Of a stretch of 57,730 nucleotides of DNA, positions 30,885-42,209 are shown one piece after another. Position 1 is the first letter of the stretch, and every line of letters starts with the position of its first letter. The stretch spans positions 19,567,628 to 19,625,357 of the forward strand of contig NC_049984.1 in assembly GCF_000003815.2 (NCBI RefSeq). The letters run 5' to 3'. The translations under genes and the position numbers were made by a program. Source of the DNA: Branchiostoma floridae (Eukaryota > Chordata > Leptocardii > Amphioxiformes > Branchiostomatidae). The notes beneath the pieces were generated by a model that worked only from the letters and a program-made list of their open reading frames with translations, ran no database searches and was not told the DNA's origin.

Positions 30885-33720
30885 TATAGTATGTGCCTAA
30901 TAATTTAAAAAAAAAAAAAATAGCTGTTTATGATGAATTATTTGTTGGCACACAGCTGGCCAATCTTGACGGCGGATGGATATGTACAGTATTTTTCCGT
31001 CCTACAATCACGCAGCTTCAGTTGGAGAAGAAGGGCGGTGGCGAGAGGTAGGTTTTCCTTGGACAGTAAGATGACATTTTCCCTGGCAAATATTCCTCTT
31101 ATTTTTGTCGTTATGTAAGAAGAATGCTTTTAAAGATTGTGGTCGTCTATATTTTCGAATTCTTGGTTAGGAACAGCGATCGATTCTGCCGTATCCTTTA
31201 TCCACGCCATGTTGTGTAAGGGTTTCTGTGTAAGGCAGTGTGTGGAATGTGCCTCGCAACCAACACGTCAGTTTATCCATACCCTCAGGTTTTGTCCCGA
31301 TCTTACAGTGTTTGATGCTAGCCAGGGTCATGTATTATGTCGACGATATTAATCTGTTTTTCTCGACCGCAATTCGTGACAAAATGACTCAAGATTTGAC
31401 TCAATTTGAGTGAGGCCGACCGCGGCTGACATCTGTGATGGATGATCTTGTTTACGTCTGGGACTGGATCGGTCTACTTTGCAATATTCCCGAAGTCGTA
31501 GAACATATCACACATCTAATTTTTGTTTAACATTGTTTTAATGTGTTTCCAAACCATAAAGACGTGTTAATCGACCCAGTATCAACTGTCTTCACTTCTC
31601 TGTTGGCTAAAACTTAAGTAAAAGTACAAAAATACCAGCTATTGTCAGACCAACTTACGTGTTAACTAGCAAAAAAAGAAAAATTGTTACACAACTAATC
31701 TTGGTTCTTTATTTTTTATTTCCTGTACAGAAGCTCGTGAGATGAGGTGAACATCAATCAACGCCATATAGTGGTGCAGACCATATCAACAGATGGACAC
31801 CTTCGATAGAAAAGTGTGATACTTAGGTCGACAAAGTCAATGTCTTTCTGAAATGAAGTCAGCACAGCTTGCAACATCCGATCATAAAAGGAGGTTCCCA
31901 AACAATATTCAACTACAATCAAACGTTACCATTGGTGGCGGATCAAATCGTGACACAACACATGTATGATGACGTCAATGTTTAGTTATCGTGGCAGAAC
32001 ATCCAACTTACTTACTCTGTGGTTGTTAGGTCTATTCTTACAGCTGTCCAGCCTCTTGGAAACCCAGACTTCGGGGACTGTGCCTCTGGCTCAGTGGGGG
32101 TTGGTTCAGCTTAGTTAGATGGGTGTGTTGGGTGTTGAAGTTATAATTTTTGGGCAAGTAAACCCCTTCAATCAGTTGTCAGCAGCTGGCACTAACAAGA
32201 CCAAGGTCCCCCAAATGTCCTCAACATATTTTGGTTTGATATGACATTTGAGAATGACTAATTGAACATTGTGTAAACGATGGTTGCAGACTAGGCTGGC
32301 CACCGGTTGTCGTGCACCGAAGGAAGGCAAATGGCAAGGAAAATGTCCAGTTTCAAGTCTTTATTCCAGTTCTCCAAGGTCTCACAATGGGTTCCAGGTA
32401 GCGGCAGCACTACTCTCAAACTATAGCAAAGTGCCTGGTCGAAAGTCTCTGCTCACTTCTGCTCGGCTGGTTTTAAGAGTGGTACCGGAGTCAGGCTTCC
32501 TGACTGAAGAAGTTTCCAAAGTTTCGACTTTTATTTCCTTAACTTTTAGGATCCTCCCCCTGGCCGAATCTGAATAACAGATGTGAATTCACCGATTTTG
32601 GTTGGCTAGAAACATGCAGAGCAGAAGTGACAGTTCATCAGAAACAGATATTTTCCAGTTACACTTGACTGACATTTTGCTGCGAAATACGTGTCAAAAC
32701 CCCCATTTTCCCATTTATGTTCATTACAATGCTGATACCTCCGGGTCAAAGACTTGGGTTCACGAACTCCTTGACCGGGTCACTACCTAACCTGTTCTCC
32801 CCTCCAATACTGTAATCGTCAACCCTGGATCAATTTCTAACACTCAACAGTCATGATTACACATCGATTACCTAGGACCCGTCCATACGAAAGTAGGGAT
32901 GGTTTACAAAAGATAGCTAATGGTTACTGCCGTACCTGGTAGGAATACAAGACTTTCCACTCAGTAAAATTAGTTATATACGACAAGAATAAGTACATAA
33001 AAATGATTGTCTCGTACATGTCAGCTTATAACACAATGACGATCTAGTATTGGTTTGTTTACCGCTTTACAAGTCTATTTTGTTGTATGGTGGCTTCTGG
33101 CTAGACTGTGTTCACGTCTGGTCGTCTCGAGTATCTATCTCTTAATTGGATGTGACCCCTGCTTTGGTTGGGGCTACTGTTGGCCTGGGACTAGATTTAC
33201 ACAGCCTTCCCTGTCAATCACTGGAGACCATCAGAGGAAGTCTTCAAGGTTACAACTGGTATCCTTACTTGTCAAACGATAACATTTGGTAGGAACAGTA
33301 TAGCACACATCCAGTGATTACTGTACTTATAACATTTACGTAGTATTATATCTCTTCCTAGTCTCCATACAACTTTGTAAGAATGGGCAACTTTTAACAC
33401 ATGTCTGTCCCTAGTCTTAGGACTTGTTCTGTATGACCCCATTCTGTCTTAAATAGAGATATCAACTTCCTACCCACGGGTTGTGCAGTCAACGACCTGT
33501 TAACGTACCATAACTAATTATTATTTCCCTTTCTACCGAACATCTGACTAGAGCCAAAGCCTAGAAATAGTAGCAGTGAAGCTCAAATAAACGGCTTTCC
33601 CTCCGCAGGTCCTCAAACCAGCAGAGTCTTTATCTGCCAATGAATCCTTTGGAAGACGTTAGCCGGCCAGCTCTAGCCATCTGCGTGTTGCCTTATCGCT
33701 GGGGAAGATATCACTAATCG
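30885..33720. other. Noncoding interval
   Basis: About 2.8 kb with only short, unconvincing frames. Minus-strand AATAAAG near 32360 and scattered polypyrimidine tracts are the only features. A decayed retroelement is possible but not supported. Confidence 0.4.
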
Positions 33721-34472
33721 GTCACTTGAGATAACACTCTCGCACTGTTGGGCCGAAGTAAAGAAATACATTGGAAAACAGAGGCGGAAATAAGGAAACA
33801 TATGGGAAGACGGCTATCACAACTATAAGCGGACCTAGCTTGCTAGGGACATGCTTACAATTGGCATGTGAGGTGACGATAATGTTAAACTCTACCCGCT
33901 TCTCGCAATACAAATTGACATGGTTGCAGATTAAAAAATCAAGATGCTGTATAAACTGGTTTAAATCGTTAAATCAGTTAGAATATTTTTAAATCTGGAA
34001 AAGTGAAAGGCTCACCGTCGGGGGGATTCACGGCCAACCCTGTTGTACACATGACCTGATTTACCTCTTCTTTTACTGTACTTAGGGGTATTGCACAAAA
34101 ATTTCAAACTCTTTACATCTTTTCAATTGCTATTGGATAGGTCTTAGTGAAAGAAACACAATGGTCTTTATTTGAGCTAAATTGGACATACCGTTATTGA
34201 GTTATGACAATTCCTGAAAAGTACGCCGTATTTTCTCTGAGGTGGGTAAAATTGTAGAAATGTAATATCTTAAAACTGTTGTAACTCAATAACAAAAACA
34301 TCAGATGCACCAAATAATCTGTTTTCTCTTTATTTACATCTGTATTCACAAGCCCCAAAAAGGTGATAGCTGTACCTTCATTTTTTCTTTAGATTTCCTC
34401 ATGACAATATATACCAAAAATGGCCAAAAAATGGACATGGGCACATGGCACTTTCGCATGCAGAGACTAAGT
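33721..34472. other. Noncoding interval
   Basis: AT-rich; no gene or repeat recognised. Confidence 0.4.
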
Positions 34473-34845
34473 CGGCTAATTAAATATGCAAGATTACAAT
34501 ATCTCTGCAGTCGCACAAGATTAAAGAATAAAACTTGATATACAGGGGTTTTGCAACATGCTGAATTGAAATACGGTCATGAAATTTACATATCTCGTTC
34601 ATAAATGATGAATAATCTTGAATTATTGAGTTCCTGGGGCAATAAAATCTGAGTCCGCTAATTAGATATGCGAGAACACCATATTTTCCCTATACTCGAA
34701 GATACAAGAAAAAAAATTGGTATACAGAGGTTTTGGCACATGCCGAATACAAATCTGGCCTCAAATATAATCTATGATTCAAGATTAATTATCTACTTAG
34801 TTTCAGATGTGAGGATGGTACCATACTTCACGGGGTCAGTCTCGG
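34473..34845. repeat. Diverged tandem duplication, about 184 bp period
   Basis: GTCGGCTAATTAAATATGCA (34473) and GTCCGCTAATTAGATATGCG (34657) begin two copies that share TACAGGGGTTTTGCAACATG versus TACAGAGGTTTTGGCACATG and an ending AATAATCTTGAATTATT versus TATGATTCAAGATTAATTAT. Divergence is high, so the duplication is old or derived from a repeat family. Confidence 0.6.
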
Positions 34846-34879
34846 ACAGATTGTCCAACCACTCATCTGTTTTGTTACA

Positions 34880-35400
34880 TGCTTGAAAAAAGCATGTACT
34901 GTTTCTGGTAGGGATCTTTGTGATTCCGGACTGATATCTCTAGAACCTCCGGATGGATTGCGATTTCCTTTGCTATGGGGATAGAGTGTGTGACCTATTG
35001 TGCTATTAAGTAGATTAGAAGTTTGCTGTTGTTTTGTGGTTCGTTTTTTAAAAAATATTTACACCCCTTTTCCTGATATGGAGTGATCTGGCCTCATTCC
35101 CTCTGTCTCAACCTCCTTGGGGACAGCTAGCAGCTGTAACATGTGTTTTGACTTTTCAGTAGCATGGGAGTGTGTGGAAGGGTCGTTTCCAGTGCTATAT
35201 CTCCAGAACAGAACGTGTGATTTACCTCCATGAAAAATGGAGGTATAGTTTTTGGTGTGTCTGTGTGTGTGTCTGTTTGTGTTTCCACATATTTGTGGTC
35301 AGCATAACTTTAGAACCTGTTGATGGATTGTAATGATATTTGGTATTTGGGTAGGTGTTTGGAAGACGAAGGTCAAAGTCAATTTTGGATCCCCTGGTGT
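34880..35400. repeat. Interspersed repeat with ACCTCCAT hairpin
   Basis: TACCTCCAT (35223-35231) and ATGGAGGTA (35237-35245) form a perfect 9 bp stem with loop GAAAA, followed by a TG-rich tract. The text after it (TTTAGAACCTGTTGATGGATT, about 35309) resembles text at 34938 (TCTAGAACCTCCGGATGGATT), and a third related start lies near 35200, so several diverged members lie in tandem. It looks like a dispersed non-autonomous repeat. Confidence 0.6.
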
Positions 35401-35879
35401 GTGACCTTGGTACTGCAACAGAACTTGGATTTTTGTATCTTTTGACATGGATATGCTATGGTCTTGATTTTTGGTGGCACATAGCTTGTGGTGTAAGGAA
35501 GAAGTGTTGTATGTTTGGGCCCTCTAGCAGCTTGCTCTAGAACTGCTGGGGCATTCTGGTCAAAATCTTCCAAGGAGCAAAAAAGAGCAACTGTGACCAT
35601 CGCTGTCACCTCTGTATGGTGTGAACCATTATATACACATTGAGATACGATGTATGTGCCAGGTGCAGGTGTAACAATAGGAAATAAAAATGAAATGGTG
35701 AGGACACCAGAAAGGTGTAGTTTTGGATCTCACTGTTTACCATAGGTAGATATATAACTTAAGAACAATGATGGAATAATTTTGCCAAACGTCAAACCAT
35801 ATCAACCCCCACAACACACCGTACGCACCATCACAAAACAAAATATTTCAAGCAGGTTTGAGTTTTCAGACTCTTGTTC

Positions 35880-36190
35880 ATCTTGTACATTGTTTGTCCT
35901 TCGAGGGCCATCATGCCGATGGAGGGCTTCGACATCTGTAGGTGTGACATGTACCCGAAGTCATTCCTCCCCCCTCATGTTTGTTTTCAGCATGTGCTGT
36001 GTCTGGTCCCGCTGTGCTTGAGTACCCCCATCTTTGTATTCCCCGTGCAGTTGTGCATGGAAGCGTCTCTCGAAGACAACTGTTATGTGAGCTAATGACG
36101 CTTCCAGCGCCTGTTTAGTGAATTTGTCTGAGTCCGGGTCAATGGTGTAATACTTAAATTTTGTAGATTGAGTTGTACAAAATATGCTAA
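35880..36190 (-). pseudogene. Exon-like remnant, unrecognised
   Basis: Minus-strand frame reads YYTIDPDSDKFTKQALEASL, AHITVVFERRFHAQLHGEY, then shifts to NDFGYMSHLQMSKPSIGMMA and EGQTMYKMN before a stop. It is protein-like with one frameshift. The trailing AAGAGTCTGAAAACTCAAAC text recurs on the plus strand at about 44585, indicating a repeat at its end. Confidence 0.3.
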
Positions 36191-36361
36191 TATAAAAGTT
36201 ATGTTCAACTATACCTTTATATATAGCTATTGATATTCTGTACAAGTCTGTAGGCCTGTGGAGCCCATAGTTGGGCATAAATTTGCAAGATAAGAAAACA
36301 GTTTTTTGGTAGTGTATTTATATATGTGTTGCCCAAGCTGTACATTAAAGTTGACTTACAT

Positions 36362-36895
36362 GCCCACTTGTAGGAATTTTCAGTAAGGAAGTTCATAATT
36401 TCCTGATAGTGAGCATCTGCAAATGCCTCTAGCTGGCTTCTAGGAATTTGCCTGCCATTTTTTTCCTGAAGGCGTTGTTGTTGGTTCTTTCCTTTGTACT
36501 TCCAGTTTTCGAAGGGGACATCAGGTTTCCCAGTGTCGGCTAACTAACGGTAGACAAGACAAACCAATGCATTGCTCCTTGAGGTGTTCTAGTACGGGTT
36601 CATTCCCTCCAGACCACATGGCCATGAAGTTAATGTATGCATCTAACGCGTGTGGTATTTATCTGACGATAGTTTTGCGTTTGTATTCAGATACAAACAC
36701 TTGATGTGCCTTAGGAAGCTGTTCATATGTCAGCTTACATTTGTACCTTTGGCAGGTTTGTGGCTCTAACTTAGCCATTTCAGGGTGCAGCTTGTTAGGT
36801 TCAATTTCAGGTACAACTACGACCTCCTCATCATGATCAGAATCTAAAAAGGTGTCTGTCCAGTGTCTGTCATGACACAAGTCATATAGATGCAT
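36362..36895 (-). pseudogene. Exon-like remnants, unrecognised
   Basis: The first part reads DHDEEVVVVPEIEPNKLHPE, then KLTYEQLPKAHQVFVSEYKR, then TAA, then IPHALDAYINFMAMWSGGNE. The second part, in a shifted frame, reads GKPDVPFENWKYKGKNQQQR and SQLEAFADAHYQEIMNFLTE and ends at a canonical GTAAGT donor near 36361. The acidic then basic layout suggests a DNA-associated protein. Interrupted by a stop and a frameshift. Confidence 0.35.
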
Positions 36896-37083
36896 GAATT
36901 ATAGGAGACTGTAACTCGAAGGTCACAGAGCCCTACATGAAAAGTATATCACATTGCAAGTACATTATAACTTAACTTGCCAAACCCACCATGACTAATG
37001 GATTCAGGCATGCCGGGTCAGTGACATCTCGGAACTCAGCAGATGGTGTTAGTACAGAAGTGGTAGGCTCCCACTCGACCGCG

Positions 37084-37370
37084 TTATAACTGCCTCATTG
37101 TTCCACAAGCATTTGTTCCTGCATCATGGAGGTCGAGGAACAACTGGGGGGATGTATAGTAATTATCGCAATAGAGTGTGTGTCCCTTTTGCAAGTATGG
37201 CTCCACAAGGTTGGACACGATGTTGTGTGTCATTCCTTTGGCAGATGGATCCTTCCCCTCCCGCCCCGCCCCCCCCCCCCCCATATAGCTGTAACTGACA
37301 ACAGTACCCATTCTTTGAATCACACAACATGTACGCCTTCAAGCCTTACTTGTCTGGATCAACATAACTC
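37084..37370 (-). pseudogene. piggyBac-type transposase fragment (DDE_Tnp_1_7)
   Basis: Minus-strand residues GMTHNIVSNLVEPYL, KGHTLYCDNYYTSPQLFLDL and GTNACGTMRQL match the characteristic GLTHNVV, GH-LY-DNFYTS and ACGT-R segments of the piggyBac transposase (PGBD) catalytic core; the Asp in YCDNYYTS corresponds to a catalytic Asp. Upstream, in another frame, KAYMLCDSKNGY is the preceding conserved block. A poly-C/G run of about 15 bases (37271-37285) coincides with the frame break. Only about 90 residues remain, so this is a fragment. Confidence 0.75.
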
Positions 37371-37456
37371 AACATAAGGGTCACATGATGTATACAGCAA
37401 CAGCAAATAATAAGTCATTAAAGTAAAATCAATAATTAAAAAAGATAATAACTTAC

Positions 37457-38068
37457 AAATGACTGCTGCCATGATATCCTTGTCCGGTGGACCATGCTCG
37501 CCCTTGCCTCTGTAGCTGGAGACGGCCAGGACCTCTGGTGAAATAGAAGTCCATAAGCTTCTTGAGGAAGCATGATGCACTAACTGTGCTGACAACTCTG
37601 CTGACAACTCTGCCAGTAGATATTGGCAGTGGTACCATTTGCTACCAAGTGGGGAAACATCTGAGCGTTGGTAATTAAAGTTGACTCCTTGAACGGTTTG
37701 TCGGGGCCATATCTTGTCGAGATAATGTTCAGATGACTCTGCAGGCGACCCCCAAACTGTTTCATGCTGACATTCGAACATAGACTTCGTTTCTCCAGTT
37801 CGTTTTTAACGTTTGCCACTCTATTCAAGGACTACACGTTGAGAGCAAGCTTGCCGTCGACTGCAACAACACGGATCTGAGCGGTGCCATCACACACGAA
37901 TGCTATGCCATCCAAGTACGCCAGCGTAGTTTACGAGTGCCAGACAATTGCACGGCGCTGGCGGGAGACCAAACTTTGCCCAATGTTCGCACAAATTGTC
38001 AATAAGGTCGGAAACACACGTTTCGTAGTTAGAGTAGTCCGCAAAGGTTCTGGAACTCATCTGTAGAT
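37457..38068 (-). pseudogene. Frameshifted coding remnant, unrecognised
   Basis: After an ATCTACAG acceptor the minus strand reads MSSRTFADYSNYETCVSDLI, DNLCEHWAKFGLPPAPCNC; after a frameshift LAYLDGIAFVCDGTAQIRVV and VDGKLALNV, then TAG; then NVKNELEKRSLCSNVSMKQF, RLQSHLNIISTRYGPDKPFK and TLITNAQMFPHLVANGTTAN. It ends near a GTAAGT donor at 37456. The length and composition look coding, with one or two frameshifts and a stop. No family recognised. Confidence 0.4.
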
Positions 38069-38328
38069 CTTTGAGACAAAACAATCATGTGACACCGGGG
38101 ATTCCCATTGATGTGTACTCTTGTACAGCCTTGGCCTCTGTGAGCTCTGCTGGGGAGACAATAATTATTACTTACCTAATACAAAACAATGCCTTTCTCA
38201 AATTGGGGTCTGTTGTTGATGATTAGATTGACTCAAACCTGGAATCTTTGCTTTAGATTCCAAGTCAACAAACCTATCCAGAAGATCACGTTTCTGAGAA
38301 AAATATGGATATCAACAGGTATTTGAAC

Positions 38329-38516
38329 CTGGAGGTGGGCGAAACCCAGTTCTTGTCATCGAACAGGTCGTCCACGCCCTCGTCCCTGGTGGGCCTGTTG
38401 GCCTGGTTGGTGAGGAGCCAGGCCTCGTCATCTTCGGAGGGGTAGGCGGCCCTCACGATCTCCAGGATCTCATCGCTGTAGATGTAAAAGGTCCCAGCTG
38501 GTGCCCGGCGAAGGCC
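38329..38516 (-). CDS. Intact internal exon, unrecognised
   Basis: TTTTGTGCAG acceptor, 62 open codons (GLRRAPAGTFYIYSDEILEI, VRAAYPSEDDEAWLLTNQAN, RPTRDEGVDDLFDDKNWVSP), donor GTTCAA (weak). GC-rich third positions and no frame errors set it apart from neighbouring remnants, so it may be a live host exon. Acidic, probably cytosolic or nuclear. Confidence 0.45.
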
Positions 38517-38936
38517 CTGCACAAAACAGATGCATGTGTACATACATCAGCACCTGTGGACCTAAGTAATAGATAAATGTCAGACCATGAAAATAATAGT
38601 TGGTTATGTGGAATGGCTATCAACACTGCACATACATAGACAAGAGCAACAAAGGTAACAGATTTCAAAACAGGTGATCAAGGTATTTGCACAAGGGAAA
38701 AAAATTAATGGCAAACCACTATTCCTGGCCTACCTGTTGTCTTCTTGTGTCTCTCTGCAGCACTGCCTGCTGTCCTTTCTTGTATATTTACACGTGTACA
38801 AATATCCATTCCTCTTAAAGTTTGGAAAGGAACGCTTTTGGGACTCTAATGACTATTCGTCTTTCTCTACTCTACCAGCTGTAAAAGTAAACCGTATGGT
38901 TCATAAATGAAAAGGGGAATGTGACCTTTTGGCCTC

Positions 38937-39131
38937 CTACAGGCACTGTACTGTGCACAAGATGTTGGAGTGGCTTTCAACGGCATGAAGACTAAGAGTG
39001 TCCCTGTAGCCGCACTTAGCGCACTCTACCTGTTGCTGACGACAGTGTCTCGCGTGTCCTTCCAATGTCCCATACCTCACCACATCGTAGCCAGCGACAG
39101 TAGTTAACCTGTATCGTGGATGAAGAAAAGG
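38937..39131 (-). pseudogene. TRAF-type zinc-finger segment
   Basis: Minus-strand frame reads TLEGHARHCRQQQVECAKCG, then YRDTLSLHAVESH: His-x3-Cys, Cys-x2-Cys, His spacing like TRAF-type zinc fingers. The preceding Cys residues (YCRWLRCGEV) are in a neighbouring frame, so one frameshift is needed. It lies next to the RING-like exon at 39.3-39.55 kb and probably continues it. Confidence 0.5.
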
Positions 39132-39289
39132 TTTCCACTTTGTAACCCATGTTTCTTGCATTTTGTTTCTATCTATTGGATTACGTTTTCTCCCAAATCT
39201 GCAACGTGAGCCACCAGAAAGACTAGTGAAATGGCCCAAAATCAAGCCGAACCCTATGCCCTACAAATATTTCAATTAGTGTATTGTCG

Positions 39290-39554
39290 GTAAGGCTGGT
39301 TTATGATTGGCTCGGGGAATAACCTTTCGTTTCGGGCAGTCGTTGTTATTGTGCTCCGTGATGGTGTTGACCGTGCCTTCCAAACCGCAGACGCACTTGG
39401 CCGGAAGCTCACCCAGTCGCTGCAGGCTTTATGTGTCAGGCACCACGTTTTCACACCAGACCCGACAGGTTGGCGAAATTGGAAGCTACAGTAGCATGCT
39501 CTACATATCACGTGGTTGCAGGGCATCTTTACTGCGTCCAACTTCATGTTGTCG
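39290..39554 (-). pseudogene. RING plus zinc-finger segment, frameshifted
   Basis: After CACTTACAG the minus strand reads MKLDAVKMPCNHVICRACY: the Cys-x-His-x2-Cys-x2-Cys core of a RING finger. The closing half (PTCRVWCENVVPDT) and a following Cys-x-Cys...His...Cys finger (LPAKCVCGLEGTVNTITEH, NDCPKRK) are in an adjacent frame and carry one TAA. RING followed by this type of finger occurs in TRAF proteins and in the N-terminal part of RAG1 and of RAG1-N-like transposon proteins. I cannot decide between them from sequence alone. Confidence 0.55.
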
Positions 39555-40078
39555 CTGTAAGTGAATAGACAATGAAAATATATTATGCTGGAACAGAAAC
39601 AGAATTGTCCATATAAACTCGGCACAAAAAATTCGGTTAATCATATCTCCGTTGTTTCTGCATAAATTTCAATGTATTATATATCAAGAGAAAGCTTGTG
39701 TGATTTTCTTTCCAATGGTATTAAATTCATTATCATTGTCAACTCATGGAACACGCACTAGACGTTGATGCATTGTAACAAATCAAACATGATGATCTCC
39801 ATTAAACACTTCAGTAACTTTAAAGGTGTATCTTGTAGAATTTTAGCGCCAAAATTTCTGCACTGTTTTCTGCTACCAAATATTAGAATGCTTCAAACGG
39901 ACTTCTCCAGAAAGTTGGGAAAATGGCCGACAAGTCTGGAAATGTGCATATTTCAAGACGTTCTCACAACACAAGCCGCACTCACATGCTGTGAACATTG
40001 CTATACAGTGTGATAAAGTAGATTTGCTTTTATGATGCAAAAAGAGTGACAAAAAACATTACTTTGTTTAATGCGCAT

Positions 40079-40460
40079 TTAAGAAAGAGCTATGTTTATG
40101 CTGAAGACCTTGGCCGAAGTACTTTTTTCCAAGCGAACTCGTAGGCTTTGTATGTTTCCACCAGTATTTTTCGCACGCTTTCGCAGCTCTGCAATAAGCT
40201 TAAGCTCCTGCGTTTTCATGGTTTGCGGCACCATGACAGCAGAAGAATTTACCTCATTAGTCAGATGATCGGTCTCTTCCCCTGTTGCTACGTGAGCTTT
40301 TTTGTGTTTGTCCAAAGTGGAAGTGTACTCAAAACAAAGGCCACAATCCTCGCACACAGCGGGCAAAATTATCTCCAACATCGTCTGGGACAGCTCTCCT
40401 TCCTTGGCACAGGCAATAACTTCTAATACTATAGTGCATCCTTGGAAACAGAAAGTACAA
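40079..40460 (-). pseudogene. C2H2/Cys-pair segment
   Basis: Minus-strand frame contains CGQPCGDEEQFSLCTFC (Cys pairs), then ELSQTMLEIILPAVCEDCGL, then CFEYTSTLDKHKKAH, a C2H2-like finger (Cys-x2-Cys ... His-x3-His). It follows the frame of the segment at 40506-41239 after a stop (TGA near 40490). A coiled region ELKLIAELRKRAKN comes next. Confidence 0.45.
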
Positions 40461-40505
40461 AGACTAAACTGCTCCTCATCTCCGCAAGGCTGTCCACATC
40501 ACTCC

Positions 40506-41239
40506 TCACAATCTCTCTCCAACAGTCACAAAACCCAGGTGTCCCAACCTGACTGGGACCCGAAGATTGAAGTGTGGCCTGTACCGAGAAGGTGAGGGGT
40601 TGTGTTCTTGTAGATAGAAGTCTTTGATGTACTCCATGCGAAAGACTTGAAAGAACTTGTTCGAATTACCTTCGGCTTTGGAGCGGTTCGTGAGCTTGAG
40701 GCACTCCTTTCCCTGCATGGAGACACCTCCATAGCCTACTCCATACTCGTCATAGAGCTTCCTGGCGTGGTATGGAATGGCCTTGGTTATTGTCCACACT
40801 GTCAGGTTTCCACTCTCGGGCAGGAATAGGCAGAGCATGTTGTAGTAGGTGTCAAGGATTTCCTCGAGCTCACTCAGCTGCGCTTCGTCTGTCTCATGCT
40901 GGTTGAAAAGGGCTGCTGCATCCCGCAGTTGTTGGCCCAGTTTGTCTATGATATAACGTCTTACCTTACCTCGCTCACCTTCATTGGGGACAGACAAAGC
41001 ATCAGCCGGGGAAAGTACCTTTCCAGACAGATGGCATTCTCCCCAATAAGGCGAACGTTCTTCAGCTTGGTATGGCGAGTGGTCTTGTTTGCATCGTGCC
41101 CCAGGATTCTGTCAGCAATGGCCTTTATGTTAAGGCCAACAAGGGCAGGGCGCTTACCTGTGTCTGAGGCGACCTCAGATGAATCAAAGTGTCTTTCCAA
41201 ATTCCTCATTGTGGCGTACCCTGTCTGTTGCAGCCTCAA
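40506..41239 (-). pseudogene. Large domain with GYGGVSMQGKE motif, one frame break
   Basis: Two minus-strand frames together cover about 245 residues: LRLQQTGYATMRNLERHFDS ... LNIKAIADRILGHDANKTTR, then RRYIIDKLGQQLRDAAALF ... ESGNLTVWTITKAIPYHARK, YGVGYGGVSMQGKECLKL and VFRMEYIKDFYLQEHNPS. The break is near 40970-40997. I recall similar G-x-G...MQGKE...F-R-E-Y blocks followed by Cys pairs in uncharacterised cnidarian and lancelet transposon-like proteins, but cannot name the family. The C2H2/Cys-pair segment at 40.1-40.46 kb follows as its C-terminus. A first exon candidate is MAAFHF at 41803. Confidence 0.45.
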
Positions 41240-41740
41240 CTGAAACAGTGGAAGAAGACTTACCTCGATACTTACCGTGATCAGACTCATTCCTCGCCTT
41301 CGACAAGGAAATGGAGCCTTCAGCACAGCTATGACTTTTCACAGCCTCCTGATACACACAGCTCCATTTGTCTCTAACATCCGTTAACCTTTATTCGTCT
41401 AAGTTACCTTTATCCGTCACTTTAAAAAACATGTACAACGAGAGATAGAACAATGCAACATAAATTATTGCTTCAGTTATGTACACATTAGATACTCAGG
41501 TTTTAAAAAAAATATCGCGAAGAACTCAATATCCATGCACGCGAAGAAGACGAGATCAGTTGTCTATCGTCCTCTCTCATGACAGCCGAACTACGTCGTG
41601 GGAAGGGGACGTCGCATCCTTATCAACAGGAATAGTAAACAAATACTAAACGTACCTTTGGTTTTACCTAATGATGAACAAGAAAGGATGATAAAGTTTA
41701 TTTTCCTAACCGGAATCATTTGTGATGATGTGATTTATTT

Positions 41741-41806
41741 TTAAAAAAACGACATGTTCGTGCGACAATTTCTCGCCCTTCGACGAAAATGGAACGCCGC
41801 CATCTT
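41741..41806 (-). promoter_or_regulatory. YY1-like initiator with short ORF MAAFHF
   Basis: Minus-strand AAGATGGCGGC (41796-41806) opens a 20-codon frame MAAFHFRRRARNCRTNMSFF. It may be a first exon or promoter of the minus-strand gene continuing at 41239. Next to it (about 41809-41830) TACCCA and TGGGTA form a small inverted repeat, and ACCTTTAAAGGT is a palindrome at about 41870. Confidence 0.35.
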
Positions 41807-42209
41807 TGTTACCCAGAAGGCTTTGGGTAGCGCTTGACTCTGGAACTTCAGACGACAAAGGTGAAGTGCTACCTTTAAAGGTAAAGGACCCGTGTTTCCG
41901 TCCCTGGACGGAAAATTACTTGTTGGGACGGAAAATAATTCACCCACTCTGTCCCAAAATATCTTCATTCATGACATGAAAATACATTTTCGTAAGCTTA
42001 AAATGGCAGAAATCGGTCTCATTTTATATGCAGGCCGCTCGCGCGGTGCACGGAGAACGCATCACGCCCAATTTGTTTCCGTTTTGTAAAAGCCTAAGAT
42101 GTGTGTGTACTTGTGTACGAACAGGCATGACAAGAAAACTTCGGTTATTTTATTCAGTGTTTTATTTTGCATTGTCTATCGGAATCACCCAGCCTTGCAC
42201 AATTATAAA

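Noticed and set aside
31600-33700. LTR retrotransposon body
   Set aside because: A minus-strand AATAAA and polypyrimidine tracts are present, but no protease, RT, integrase or paired LTR was recognised.
38937-41239. Complete ProtoRAG transposon (RAG1-like plus RAG2-like)
   Set aside because: No RAG1 catalytic core, no RAG2 kelch-like gene, and no RSS-like ends were seen; only RING and finger segments recall RAG1.
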